Shown one piece after another: positions 21,261 through 32,462 of a DNA stretch of 64,000 nucleotides; position 1 is the first letter of the stretch, and every line of letters begins with the position of its first letter. Made by a program: the position numbers and the translations under genes. Below the pieces are notes generated by a model. The model searched no databases, was not told the DNA's origin, and saw only the letters and a list, made by a program, of their open reading frames with translations. Source of the DNA: Girardinichthys multiradiatus (taxonomy: Eukaryota; Chordata; Actinopteri; Cyprinodontiformes; Goodeidae); contig NC_061808.1 of NCBI RefSeq assembly GCF_021462225.1, positions 20,559,119 through 20,623,118 of the forward strand, given 5' to 3'.

Positions 21261-22150
21261 TAGGTGGAGATCAAACTGTATATGCTAAAGTATCAGATGT
21301 GTAGAAAGGTAATGCTGAAGTGGAATTTACTTAAAGCTGCATATATCCATACCATAGAAATGCAAGCTAGATACTCAAAAGAGTCACAGCTGTCTCATGT
21401 TGTCAGTAAAACACAAGTAATACAGACATACTATGCATGTGTAACAGGCTGGCTGCATGGCCTAGATCATTTACTCCCAGGGTGACCCTTTTGGGCATAA
21501 AGCAATAAAGGTTTGTCGTCAAGGTTTTTCACTTCAAGTTCGTTAGGTTAAAAAAAAAGTTCTCAGGAAATCATGCCTCTCATGTAGTGCTCCTTTGAAA
21601 GCGCTCAAGCACAATACTGAGCCATCACTGATGTGCCTCCAGGTGATGATGAATGTGGTCAAACAGCTAAACTACTGTGTATGTGTGCAGTGAGTGATGG
21701 TGCATGAAGCACAAAGATGCTAGTTTAATCCAGCACATGGAATAATGCATGTTCCTTATGGATATAGGATCAGAATTATGAAGTCTTCCTGAAGTACCAA
21801 AGGGCAAAAGTGACTGTTACACATGGATATTTTTAATGTCTATAGAACAACCAATATTTAAAAAGGCATTTTCTTTTTTGCTATTTTGCTTTCATTCTCT
21901 TTTGAATACTGAATTATCTACTATGAAACTTTACTTGCAAAATACATTTCAAGGATGAATCAATAAAGTTAACCTAAGCAACTTGGAGCCATCTGAGGAG
22001 CTTTTTGTCTATAATTTATCTCTGTGTTCATTGGCACAGAGATAAAGTAAAAAAGATTTTGAATTCAAAAACAATTTATTTGGCCTACATTAAAAAAACT
22101 CTAGCGATCCTTGGATTGTTTAGTGATGGAAAGCACACAGCTGACATCCT
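21261..22150. other. No gene seen
   Basis: AT-rich sequence between a LINE and a Tc1 relic. Short frames only; no repeat family is recognised. Confidence 0.35.
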
Positions 22151-22339
22151 ACCAAGATATCTCCACCGAAACTGACAGGCATAGCAAGGAGAACATAAAT
22201 CAAAGAAGCAGCCAAGAGACCCATGGGATTTACAGCTCAGGTGAATCAGGTTCACCTTTCAGCAGGACAGTGACCCTAAAATATTCCTAGAGCTGCACTA
22301 TATGATTTAAATCAAAGCATGCTGATGTGTTAGAATGTA

Positions 22340-23565
22340 TAGGGGTTAGACAATGAAACTGAAACACCTGTCATTTTAGTGTGGGAGGTTTCATGGCTAA
22401 ATTGGACCAGGCTGGTAGCCAGTCTTCATTGATTGCACATTGCACCAGTAAGAGCAGAGAGTGAAGGTTCAATTAGCAGGGTAAGAGCACAGTTTTGCTC
22501 AAAATATTGAAATGCACACAACATTATGGGTGACATACCAGAGTTCAAAAGAGGACAAATTGTTGGTGCACGTCTTGCTGGCGCATCTGTGACCAAGACA
22601 GCAAGTCTTTGTGATGTATCAAGAGCCACGGACGAACCACATCCAACAGGATTAACTGTGGACGCAAGAGGAAGCTATCTGAAAGGTGCTAACCCAGATT
22701 GTATCCAAAAAACATAGAACCACGGCTGCCCAAATCACAGCAGAATTAAATGTGCACCTCAACTCTCCTGTTTCCACCAGAACTGTCCGTCGGGAGCTCC
22801 ACAGGGTCAATATACACGGCCGGGCTGCTATAGCCAAACCTTTGGTCACTCATGCCAATGCCAAACGTCGGTTTCAATGGTGCAAGGAGCGCAAATCTTG
22901 GGCTGTGGACAATGTGAAACATGTATTGTTCTCTGATGAGTCCACTTTTACTGTTTTCCCCACATCCGGGAGAGTTACGGTGTGGAGAAGCCCCAAAGAA
23001 GCGTACCACCCAGACTGTTGCATGCCCAGAGTGAAGCATGGGGGTGGATCAGTGATGGTTTGGGCTGCCATATCATGTCATTCCCTTGGCCCAATACTTG
23101 TGCTAGATGGGCGCGTCACTGCCAAGGACTACCGAACCATTCTTGAGGACCATGTGCATCCAATGGTTCAAACATTGTATCCTGAAGGCGGTGCCGTGTA
23201 TCAGGATGACAATGCACCAATACACACAGCAGGACTGGTGAAAGATTGGTTTGATGAACATGAAAGCGAAGTTGAACATCTCCCATGGCCTGCACAGTCA
23301 CCAGATCTAAATATTATTGAGCCACTTTGGGGTGTTTTGGAGGAGCGAGTCAGGAAATGTTTGCCTCCACCAGTATCACGTAGTGACCTGGCCACTATCC
23401 TGCAAGAAGAATGGCTTAAAATCCCTCTGACCACTGTGCAGGACTTGTATATGTCATTCCCAAGACTAATTGACGCTCTATTGGCCACAAGAGGAGGCCC
23501 TACACCATACTAATAAATTATTGTGGTCTAAAACCAGGTGTTTCAGTTTCATTGTCCAACCCCTG
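22340..23565 (+). mobile_element. DD36E (Incomer-like) Tc1/mariner copy 2, both ends present
   Basis: A 1226-bp element with 31-bp inverted repeats at 22340-22370 and 23535-23565, flanked on both sides by TA. It is 44 bp shorter than copy 3 because of deletions of 34 bp (after 22630) and 10 bp (near 22686) inside the transposase N-terminus. Confidence 0.95.
22526..23513 (+). pseudogene. DD36E Tc1/mariner transposase, copy 2
   Basis: The gene starts like its sisters ([11 protein letters not shown]) but deletions of 34 and 10 bp, together not a multiple of three, put the start and the catalytic part in different frames. The part from 22686 to 23513 is an uninterrupted 275-codon frame with LFSDESTF (first Asp), GGGSVMVWAA, VYQDDNAPIH (second Asp) and LNIIEPLWG (Glu). 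There are 36 residues between the second Asp and the Glu. The DNA-binding domain is disabled. The C-terminus GGPTPY is intact. Confidence 0.92.
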
Positions 23566-23630
23566 TATCAGTCAAAGTCCAGGCCTAACTGAGAAGGTGT
23601 TGCAAGACAAATACCTGTTAATACTAGCAA

Positions 23631-24039
23631 GAAAGGTTATGATATGCAGCCTCACTGGACTTAAGCTTTATGCTGTTCATGGTCACCAAGTTTCTACCAT
23701 TTGGATTTGCCCTTCCAACAGTTCTCCCTAGTAGACTGGTGGAAGGGGAAATGATTTAACTACTGCAAAAATGTTGACTGATGCTTAAAAACAATAGGTC
23801 TCAATATTTCTACCTCTTTGTTTTCTTTCCCCCTAACCATTGATCAGCTTCAGTGTTAAAGAAAAAAAAAGAAAATATGTCTCATAATTTAAAGAAAGAA
23901 AAGAAAATAGAGAATCCAGATAACACGAGGAAGAAGAGCTCTGGACAAACTGATGAATAACAATCAGAGAAACAGGTCTATAAAAACACTGGCAGGGTAG
24001 AAAAAGTAGGACAAAAAAAATTAGGCAGCTTGGAAATAG
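23631..24039. other. No gene seen
   Basis: Purine-rich at 23860-23940 (AAAGAAAGAAAAG words). No family is recognised. Confidence 0.35.
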
Positions 24040-24785
24040 ATAATTTTACACACCTTTGACCTACGATCCTAAATTAGGTGTTGCACAAGAGATAAAGAGC
24101 TTTTTAGATAAAGCTCTTAAGGATTGTTATATTACAAAAACAGAATATGACTTTTTGTGGCAACAACACCGTATAAGACTTGTCTTTTATACAAGTCCTA
24201 AAATACATAAATCTAAAGAAGAACCTGTCCCTGGTCATCCCATAGTTGCAGATAATCAGTCTCTTACTGAAACCCTTTCTAAATACATTAATTTTCATAC
24301 TAAGTCACTTAGATACTACAGATTTCTTAAACCTTATTTCATCCAATCCAGGTCTTTCTGATACAGACCTTCTCTACACTATGGATATCGTCAGTCTATA
24401 TACTAACGTTCCCTAGAAATAGGGTTTAGAAGCATTAGTATATTATCTGAATAAGAGAGAAAGTCTTGTACCCCTCACAGGTTTCCTGTTGCATTTGTCT
24501 AAATTAGAGTTGAACAAAAACAATTTTAAATGTGGTAATTATTTCTACCTGCAGGAGTTAGTGCATGTGCACCTAAATACACCAGCCTATTCATAGGTAA
24601 ATTTGAAGATGATCACGTGATTTTGTGCCAAAATTTAAATGTTTTTTTTCGGTATATAGATGAAATATTCTTTGTTTTTCTGGTACATTAGAGGAACTTC
24701 AAGAGTTCAAAGACCTGCTTAATTGTTATATGCCTACTCCTAAATTTTCCCTAGAGTATGCAAAGAATCTGTTTCATTTCTTGCT
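24040..24785 (+). pseudogene. Penelope-like element reverse transcriptase relic
   Basis: Several frames read in order carry RT blocks typical of Penelope-like elements (Neptune type): FYTSPKIHK near 24190, then HPIVADNQSLTE, then MDIVSLYTNVP near 24380, then GVSACAPKYTSLFIGKFEDD near 24555, and RYIDEIFFVF near 24655. The usual RYIDD has become RYIDE, and frameshifts and stops separate the blocks. The GIY-YIG endonuclease expected downstream is not seen, because SINE sequence follows at 24786. PLE relics are less common than LINEs in such windows. Confidence 0.8.
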
Positions 24786-25098
24786 GCCCCTTGGAGAAAC
24801 AGTGGTAGAGGTCAGTCCTGTAACCGGTGGGTTGCTGGTTCGAGCCCTCGCTCTGTCTGTCTCAGTTGTTGTGTCCTTGGGCAAGACACTTCACCCGCCT
24901 TGCCGCTGATGGTGATCAGAGGGCTCTGTGGTGCCGATTGTATGGCAGCCTCAATTCTCTGAGTCTGCCCCAGGGTAGTTGTGGCTACAATGTAGCCAAC
25001 AACTGTGAGTGTGTGAATGGGTGGATGATTCATTGTAATGTAAAGTGCTTGGGGTGTTTGGTGACTTGATAAAGCGCTATACAAGTGCGGGCCATTTG
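24786..25098 (+). mobile_element. tRNA-derived SINE, copy 1
   Basis: A tRNA-like head has an A-box-like CAGTGGTAGAG and a perfect B-box GGTTCGAGCCC at 24837-24847. The body contains TTGGGCAAGACACTTCACCC, GTGGCTACAATGTAGCC and GTGAATGGGTGGATGA, followed by a tail ending AAAGCGCTATACAAGTGCGGGCCATTT. This is a widespread fish SINE type. Confidence 0.85.
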
Positions 25099-27235
25099 GC
25101 ATTTTCAATTGCTTGTAGAAAGCTGCAGGCATTTGAAAACCCAGGTCGTGTTTCGATAGAAATTTACCAGGGTAATTTAAATTTAATGGGTAAAAGGTCG
25201 TGGACTGAAGTACGTCTGGAGACCGGTCTTTCCAGATTTCCCTGGCATTGTTAAAGGGACAGGGTTGTGTTCAGCGAGGCTTGGCAACAGCAGCTGTGGT
25301 AATAGCGGTGGTCAGTATACAAATGTATAATTTTTATACTATTAATTTGTCACAAAAAGATATTTTTAAATGAGAAAGTAGACCTCAAAACGTAATCTGT
25401 GCAGTCAATTCATCAAGAATAAGCCTACTTTGAAATGTTCTTTCGGAGTTTTCAGAGCAGCGGAGATCTGCTTACAGAACGGTCTTGCTGCTAAGCTAAC
25501 CGGCTGGTTGGACTGGGACTTCCCCCACTACCCGCTGCCTGACCTCGGCCCAGGACACTGGGATTTCCCACTAACTGTTATCTGTTTAATTAATTTGTTT
25601 AGTTACCTGCCACAGCATTCAGGCCTTTGTAAGAAACACCACACAAGAAAGGTTTTGTTCGTTTTGGCCTTTTTATCCAGTCTTTTCATCTATATCTCGG
25701 ACCTTGAGGGGAACTCACTCTGAAGAGCGTCATACATTCATCCTCAAATGTGTCAGTGCTGCAGTTTAATCAGATGTCCAATGACACTTGGACATTTTCC
25801 AACACTCTACATCCGCTACGGCTGTGTAAATGGATGCACAGAATAGAACCTTTGGTTGTGGTGCCTTTTGCTTAGATTTTGCAACTTCTAAGCAAAAAAA
25901 ATGGGCAATGTTTCCGTTTCCATGCAATAACAGAAAGCAATGCAGAAACCCCCTCATTTCAACCTGATTGTCCTCTTTCATCTTCTGTCTCTTCTTTCTT
26001 TACCTTTGATCTTACATTTCTGACTCCACAGTTGTGTTCTGCTTCAGCACTTACACTTGTACACAAAGAAAGAAGACAGAAAGTGTTAGGCTTTTAGTGA
26101 AACACTGTACACGCATGGACATGGCACATCCACAGAAACACTATGCACGCTGAGAGGAGCGCTATCATCTGTGGAACATCTGCTCACCATCAAACGTGGC
26201 ATCAAAGGCTGCTTGTTACTTGGATTGCATTAGCTTCATGATGTTTCGGCTTTGAGACAGCCCAGAATCACTTCAGCTAACAAGACGCACTCCTGCTCCA
26301 GCGCCTGACTGTCGGCAAGCCTACGTCCCCAGCATCAGAACAAAACAAGTGTCTTTCTGGCTGTCTGAATAATCAAATGAAGACAGATGATGTACAAGAA
26401 CCTCCTGCAAACACTGGCTCTCAAAAGGCTCCCCTGAAGTGTTTAGGCTGTATCAACATGTCTAATATGGCAAGCTATCACAGCTCCTCTTGATTTTTGT
26501 AAGGGAAAAGGTGAGCTCATGCAGGCTTATCAATACTGACACTCAAGCGACAGACATTGTTTATCTCCCCTCTTAGGGAGTTTAAAGGTGTCTGTGTGAG
26601 ATAAGCTGAGCTGGATTTATGTTTTCTCCAGGGAACGTTATATGAGTCAGTTGCTGATCTTCTCCGGTCACAGTTATCAAAAGTAATTACGTTTTTTGTA
26701 TTTTAGGCAAAATTGGTGACTGACATCCCTGTCATTACATTGAATGGCAGATTTCAGTTGGTCTTATACGGAACATGAACAAAGAACGTGGGATCATATC
26801 TACAAAGATACATAAAAGCTATTTTGGAACATTTTATTTTCTCATCTCTTTCATTTCTTTCTTTGGTTTTGGTATTTACAGAAAAGGAAAGCAATCACAT
26901 AATCCTATAAAGATAAATTCTTGCATCCAAGAAGGTAAGTGTTTATTAAATAGGCTTAAAGAAGCTTAAGGTTGAAATGTAAAAAAAAGTCTGAAGTGAT
27001 TTAACTGAATAATAGATAATAGTTTTGAACACTGGCCGGTATTTAAATTATCTATAGACACTGGACAAGTGGAGAACAAAACTACAGCAAGTCTTAGAAC
27101 ATTTCTGTAACAGATAAACATTACATGCAAATCATGTTTTTAAAAAACATGCTATTAGAACATATTTACAAAGATTTTTTGTGCTCTAGCTACAACCAAA
27201 AGTAGCTGAAAAGAACAGTCCACAACCTTTACACT
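25099..27235. other. Mostly unique DNA, no gene assigned
   Basis: The interval is mostly unassigned. A GC-rich island at about 25485-25565 has an open frame (25430-25723, 97 aa) without recognisable domains. The stretch 26100-26640 is free of known repeats and of balanced composition, so it is a candidate for conserved non-coding DNA, but conservation cannot be judged from one sequence. Confidence 0.35.
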
Positions 27236-27239
27236 GATA

Positions 27240-27480
27240 AATACAGTGCCATGTTAAGGCTACTTGCTCAGAGAGATCTGTTATCTCTTAAAACAACTTC
27301 TATTTTTTGCGGCAGAGATTGAACTAGATGTCGAAAACATTCCTCAGAGATTTTGATCCATATTGACATATTAACATCACTCAGTTGCTGCAGATTTGTT
27401 GGCAGCACATCCATAATGCAAATCTCCACAGAATCACAACACTTTACTGGATTGAGATCTGATGAGTGGTTTTACAGTGA
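27240..27480 (-). mobile_element. DNA-transposon-like relic (probable antisense)
   Basis: The phrases ACATTCCTCAGAGATTTTG, CCATATTGACAT and GTTGCTGCAGATTTGTTGG recur in a fish DNA transposon known to me from memory, where they lie antisense to the transposase. The family could not be named with certainty, and both ends are missing. Confidence 0.45.
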
Positions 27481-27490
27481 TCTCATTTGA

Positions 27491-27772
27491 ATGGGGATGA
27501 CGGTGGCCCCGGAGGTAGGGGTTCGTTCTGTAATTGTTGGGTTTGCCAATTCGGACCCCGGCTCCATCTATCTCAGTCTTGGGCAAGAGACTTCATCCAC
27601 CTTACCTGCTGATGAAGGTCAGAGGGCCCGGTGTTGTCGATTGTATGGCAGCCCCACTCCTATCAGTCTGCACCAGAGCAGCTGTGGCTACAATGTAGCC
27701 CACCACAGTCAGTGTGTGAAAGTTTGTATGAATGGGTGGATGACTGATTGTAGTGTAATGGTGCTTTCCATT
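27491..27772 (+). mobile_element. tRNA-derived SINE, copy 2
   Basis: Same body as the SINE at 24786 (TTGGGCAAGA, GGTCAGAGGGCCCGG, CAGCTGTGGCTACAATGTAGCC, GAATGGGTGGATGA). The head is more diverged and the A and B boxes are degraded. The tail is cut short at about 27770. Confidence 0.8.
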
Positions 27773-28164
27773 TGTACTTGGTAGTCGGAATTTCCGCTCT
27801 CCGAATAGGACATTTCAACTGGAATGCCCCCAAAAGTCCCAATTACGAGTCGTAAAGTTGGGGCAACATGACCATACCCAACTTCCGCATTCAAGATGGT
27901 TGCTACTCACAGCAATAGTAGTAAACCATTCTTACTTTGAGTGCTTTTAGCAGTTCTTTATTATTTATGCAACATTTAGTTAGTTGTACACGTCCTACTA
28001 CAGTGTTTTTAAGACGAGATGTTTCAACACTGTTTACATGCATGAAATACTGCGTAGAAAAGTGAAATTGAACCTTGAGAAACTCCACAGGAGGGAAGTG
28101 CTGAAATGGTTTTACAATTTTCTGTATGAACAGAGAAACTCTTCCTGCAGCTATGAACAAAACT

Positions 28165-28560
28165 AGTGAAAAGCTGCACCTTTAATCCCCACTCAATGTT
28201 CCAAACACGGTATTAGAATACTGTGGTCTAAAGAATCAAATGCTGCCGTTAGACCTAAAAGTACTAAAATCACAAAAATTCCAGAATCAGTTGCTAAAAG
28301 GACATCATTAAAACCCTCAACAATGTTTTAGAGTTATGTTGATATTTACAACCAGACTGAAAATCTCCAAGATCCAGAAAGTCATTTAATTGCATAAAAA
28401 GTTTTTTTTCCAATATTTTTGAAAAAAAAACAGGACTTTTAAGATTGGTCAAAATGTGAGTAGGGGGTTCAAGGCAGTTTTTTTAATCAGTGGATTTGCC
28501 ACAGCATCCTGTAAAACATTAGGAACCACTACATAAGCCACACTGCTATTTATATTTATG
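28165..28560 (-). mobile_element. L2-like LINE fragment (RT region, antisense)
   Basis: This aligns by eye with 6040-6400 of the better L2 copy. It contains antisense words for the AAFDTVDH region (AATCAAATGCTGCCGTTAG), the QSGF region and the FSKIFEK region (AATATTTTTGAAAA). It is heavily eroded. Confidence 0.65.
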
Positions 28561-28879
28561 AAGCAGAACATAAATGTATTCACCGGCACACAGCAAACAC
28601 TTTTTTCTGCTTTGAGTTTAGACGCTGTTGCTTGCAAAATCAAGCACCTGAGAGGCACCCAAACGAGACAGACTGAAACAAAGATGATGAATGTCATGCA
28701 CAAATTGACATCTAATTTTTCTCCCAGCACGCACTTTCTTTTGCCTAATTAATCTGCTTAAGTTCAGACACTTTGATCAAATTAAGTTAGATGTTTGGTA
28801 GACAGGAGATAATGGGGGAAGGGGCATACAGATGAGCAGGCTTCAATGTTTTCAAGAACATACATCCTAGTTATCAAAC

Positions 28880-29400
28880 AATTTAGTGAAATTCAGTTTA
28901 TTATTTAAATTGATTAAAAAGTTTTCTATCAAAAGAAACCCAGCAGATAGCATCGAGTCAGTGACTTGCAATATTAACTTATCCTGGATGAGCAAGTGGG
29001 CAGCCGCTTGCATTGTGTTGCTGACTTTGCAGCAATCCCTCATACCGAGCATGCATGTAGCAACAGTGGAAAGGAAAACTCTCCTTTAACACGAAGAAAC
29101 CTCCAGCAGAGCCAGGCTCAGTGTCAGCAGCCAGCTGCCATGACCGACTGGGGGTTTGAGAGGACAGAGCAGAGACACAAAGAGAACACAGAAGCACTGA
29201 TCTAGGAGTACTTTTTAGGTAAAAGAAAAGTAAAACATTAAAGGCAGTAGTAGCTCCTTAAGTGGCTTCATCAAGAAGAGAAAAACACCTAAGCAGGTAA
29301 ACTCTGGGACAGTTTTCAAGTCTAGCGTATGAAAAAAGACCACATATTGTTAGTAAAAGCTATGTCTAGGAGAGTGACAGGGTTATTAAACACTGAAAGA
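28880..29400 (-). mobile_element. L2-like LINE 3' UTR fragment (antisense)
   Basis: GCAGCAATCCCTCATACCGAGCATGC, CGAAGAAACCTCCAGCAGAGCC and GACCGACTGGGGGTTTGAGAG are the same words found at 4399-4470 in the large L2. The stretch ends near GACAGGGTTATTAAACACTG, matching about 4665-4680. Confidence 0.75.
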
Positions 29401-29647
29401 CAGGATGGTAATATATTTCTAATAATCTAGATTTATGTATTTATTTTGAGAAAAAAATTTGACTTGATTTATTAATAACTTTAGTGTGTATTCGTGTGAA
29501 CAACCATTTTAGGATTTCAAAATTGCATTCACCTCTCAGATCTAGGAGTTTTATGCTGTGCTTTAATGTTGGACTCTTGCCAAACCTCAGGGAGGGTGGG
29601 AGTTTGTGACATCGCACTGCGATGATGCAAAGGGACAATATATATAC
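29401..29647. other. No gene seen
   Basis: Short AT-rich segment between repeats; nothing recognised. Confidence 0.35.
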
Positions 29648-29649
29648 AC

Positions 29650-29724
29650 AGCTCAAAAAAATAAAGGGAACACTCAAATAACACATCCTAGATCTGAATG
29701 AATGAAATATTCTCACTGAATATT
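29650..29724 (+). mobile_element. DNA-transposon end fragment
   Basis: CAGCTCAAAAAAATAAAGGGAACACT followed by CAAATAACACATCCTAGATC is the terminal sequence of a widespread fish DNA transposon, preceded by TATATACA. It is cut at about 29725, where the Rex1-like LINE begins. Confidence 0.6.
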
Positions 29725-30639
29725 CTCTTTCAGCGCATGACAACAAAGAAAGCTGGAGGACCTGATAACGTCTCCCCATCATGTCTGAAAGCCTGCACAC
29801 ATCAACTTGCTCCGATCTTCACAAGGATCTTCAACAAGTCACTGGAGAAATGTGAGGTCCCCTCCTCCCTCAAACGATCCACCATCATCCCGGTTCCCAA
29901 GAAACCCACCATCCTAGGATTAAATGACTACAGGCCTGTAGCCCTGATGTCTGTGGTCATGAAATCCTTTGAGCGGCTGGTGCTGAAGCACCTGAAAGAC
30001 ATCACAGGCCCCCTGCTGGACCCCCTGCAATTTGCTTACCGAGCAAACAGGTCGGCAGATGATGCTGTTAACTTAGGTCTACACTTCATCATGCAACACC
30101 TCGACCACCCAGGGACGTACGCCAGGATCCTGTTTGTAGACTTCAGCTCGGCCTTCAACACCATCATACCAGACATCCTCTACCAGAAGCTCACCCAGCT
30201 CAACGTCCCAGCCTCCACCTGTCAGTGGATCAACAGCTTCCTGACAGACCGACAGCAGCAGGTGAGACTGGGGAGCATCTTCTCCCGATCCAGACCAATA
30301 AGTACTGGTGCCCCCCAGGGGTGTGTTCTATCCCCACTCCTCTTCTCTCTGTACACAAATGACTGCACCTCATCGGACTCGTCCGTGAAACTCCTTAAGT
30401 TTGCAGACGACACCACTGTCATTGGACTGATCCAGGACGGTGATGAGTCTGCATACAGACAGCAGGTGGATCGGCTGGTACACTGGTGCGGTCAGAACTA
30501 CCTTGAACTGAACCCACTCAAGACTGGGGAAATGGTGGTGGACTTTCGGAGAACACCACCCCCATACACCCCCCTCACCATCCTCAACAACACTATCGGC
30601 CGTGGACCACTTCAGGTTCTTAGGAACCACCATCTCTGA
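29698..30639 (+). pseudogene. Rex1-like reverse transcriptase, copy B
   Basis: A 313-codon frame whose LINE part starts near residue 13 ([14 protein letters not shown]). Visible blocks are [57 protein letters not shown] (motif A), [14 protein letters not shown] (motif B), LLKFADDTT (motif C, 30394-30420) and [15 protein letters not shown]. Motifs A to C are intact, the best preserved RT in the window. A 2-bp deletion in AACACT--ATCGG near 30594 throws the C-terminal part (from 30602, [10 protein letters not shown]) out of frame. The endonuclease is absent, so the copy is inactive. Confidence 0.9.
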
Positions 30640-30749
30640 GGACCTGAGATGGTCTTCACACATAGACACTGTTCAAAAGAAGGCCCAGCAGAGACTGTAC
30701 TTCCTGAGGCAACTCAAGAAGTTCAACCTTCCACAGGAGCTGTTGGTCA

Positions 30750-30751
<2 letters not shown>
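29725..30751 (+). mobile_element. Rex1-like LINE copy B (sense), truncated at both ends
   Basis: It starts abruptly inside the RT region and ends abruptly after GTTGGTCATCT, where an (AT)n array replaces the expected TCTACACTGCC. The middle is nearly identical to copy A in opposite orientation about 9 kb away. No 3' terminal hexamers are present. Confidence 0.85.
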
Positions 30752-30811
<60 letters not shown>

Positions 30812-30836
30812 TACACATATATATGATATATAACCA
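30752..30836. repeat. (AT)n microsatellite
   Basis: A near-perfect TA dinucleotide run from 30752 to about 30806, then imperfect TATA sequence to 30836. It abuts the broken 3' end of the LINE. Confidence 0.95.
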
Positions 30837-31175
30837 AGTGAAAAAAATTATTTTAAGAGAGAAAATACAATTAACAGTCTCACAAGCAGAGCTGCATCCT
30901 CTGTGCTCTTTAGCAGATGTCTATTAGTCAGTAACAAAATAAAGTTCCAGCGCAAAACCGGATCTATGCAGTTAGGGGGTGTAAAAGCTGACATCACATG
31001 GAGAGAAATCTGATTGTTAATTAGCTGCTAATGCTATGCACATCAGGGCAGGAAAATGCAAGCTTCCTTTGGTAAATGGTTGCTAAAAGAACCACAAAAA
31101 CACTGTAGAACACTTATAAAATGTTGTTGTAGATCAGGCTTAGTATTATGATACTTGTTAGAATGGCCCTTGACA
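30837..31175. other. No gene seen
   Basis: Unique AT-rich sequence; nothing recognised. Confidence 0.35.
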
Positions 31176-31600
31176 GCTGATTAAGGCAGGAGGCTTGAGG
31201 CAGAGAAAAGGTGCAGGCCCACTGGGTGTTTATTCACCAACACTGAAGATATACAGGTACAAGACCCTGTTACACAAGTCACACATGGTCACAGCTACAG
31301 CCACCGTCCGTTTGTTAACCGGCAGCCTTTTATAGCTTCTCCCATTAACAGACCTACCATGACAGGCGAAACAAACATATACACTAACATACATACAATG
31401 TAGCTAAAACATCACTTTATTTAACAAACATTATTACTAAACATCTCTAAAACAAGTCTCTACCTAGGTTTAAGTCGTTAACACTAAAGACTAACATGAA
31501 CACAGTTTACTCCTCCCCTTCAATTTATAATGGTCTCTTCTGGAACCTTTAAAAGGTGCTCAGGCCAAAGGGGAATCTTTTAGCCCAAACACCCTACAGA
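31176..31600 (-). mobile_element. Possible LTR-like segment (antisense)
   Basis: On the minus strand an AGCTATAAAAGG TATA-type box (about 31329-31340) is followed about 105 bp later by a GAATAAACA polyadenylation-type word (about 31229-31237). This is the spacing of a U3-R promoter and poly(A) signal in an LTR. No paired LTR or internal region is visible. It may equally be unrelated unique sequence. Confidence 0.3.
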
Positions 31601-32460
31601 GGAAGAGACAGAGGTAAGTCATTTGTTTAACAATACACTGGAAAACAATTAATTCCAAAGACTGGTCACAATACTGGTATTTTATCCATTTGTTATGTTT
31701 GTTTAACAGGACAGGTCATCATCAGTACCAGCTGAGAAGAAGCTGCCTAAAACAGCCACAAACTAAGAATAAAATACTCCAATCTCTTTCACAGTGTAAT
31801 TTGTTCTTTCAACAATATTCAAAACAGCATTTTAAGTGTTCCAGCATACATAATGAAGCTATTCATTACAATACTAAATCATGGTCCTTTTTTGAATATT
31901 CTAAGTTACATTTTGCACATATTAATTTCTAAATGTCTACATTAGAGGAAGATTGTGGAATTGTGAGCCTCTTGAGTTTGTTTTATCAGATGCCAGTGGG
32001 GGAAAAAGGTGTAGCTCTTTGATTTTAGAATCACTTCACTTCCATATTTTTAATAATCCGAAGCTGTTCCATTTAATTTGATTCGTTCACATATCTGAAT
32101 GCAAGATGGGAGGTGAGGCAGCTTTCTTATAGGAGGAAAATATTCACAGGGGTTTGCTCAGCAGGTATTTTGAGTAGCACATTGTAACATTGGCAATATA
32201 TTCCAATCAAGTGTCCTAGGAAGTTTTTACAATGCAGCAGTGAGTCGGAATCACAAGCCCTATAATAGAAGCAGTCAAATCAAATTCAACCATCATTAAT
32301 TTGATCTTTTTCCACTGCTATTCAACATTAAGTGTGTTTGATGTCTTTTTGGTAAGTATCTGAATGTGCCACTGTTGATGCAGTTTCAAGAGTAAAAATG
32401 TATTTGTAGTCAGGCTTTTAATAGCTCTTTAAATACAGAACTACTGATATTATGTGTGCA
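31601..32460. other. Unique AT-rich DNA
   Basis: No gene, RNA or repeat recognised. Confidence 0.35.
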
Positions 32461-32462
32461 TT

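Larger units (their letters stand above)
22160..23630 (+). mobile_element. Older Tc1 relic split by DD36E copy 2
   Basis: The left part (22160-22339) ends with TTTCAGCAGGACAGTGACCC, AAATCAAAGCATG and GTGTTAGAATG. The right part starts TCAGTCAAAGTCCAGGCC at 23568. In an intact Tc1 these words adjoin, spanning the region from the second Asp to the catalytic Glu. The younger element therefore inserted at a TA inside this older transposase. Confidence 0.85.

Noticed and set aside
24786..24860. A tRNA gene
   Set aside because: The A and B boxes belong to a SINE head; the cloverleaf is incomplete and the SINE body follows directly.
25430..25723. A 97-codon frame over a GC-rich patch as a host exon
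   Set aside because: No splice sites flanking a conserved block could be recognised, and the protein has no known domain.
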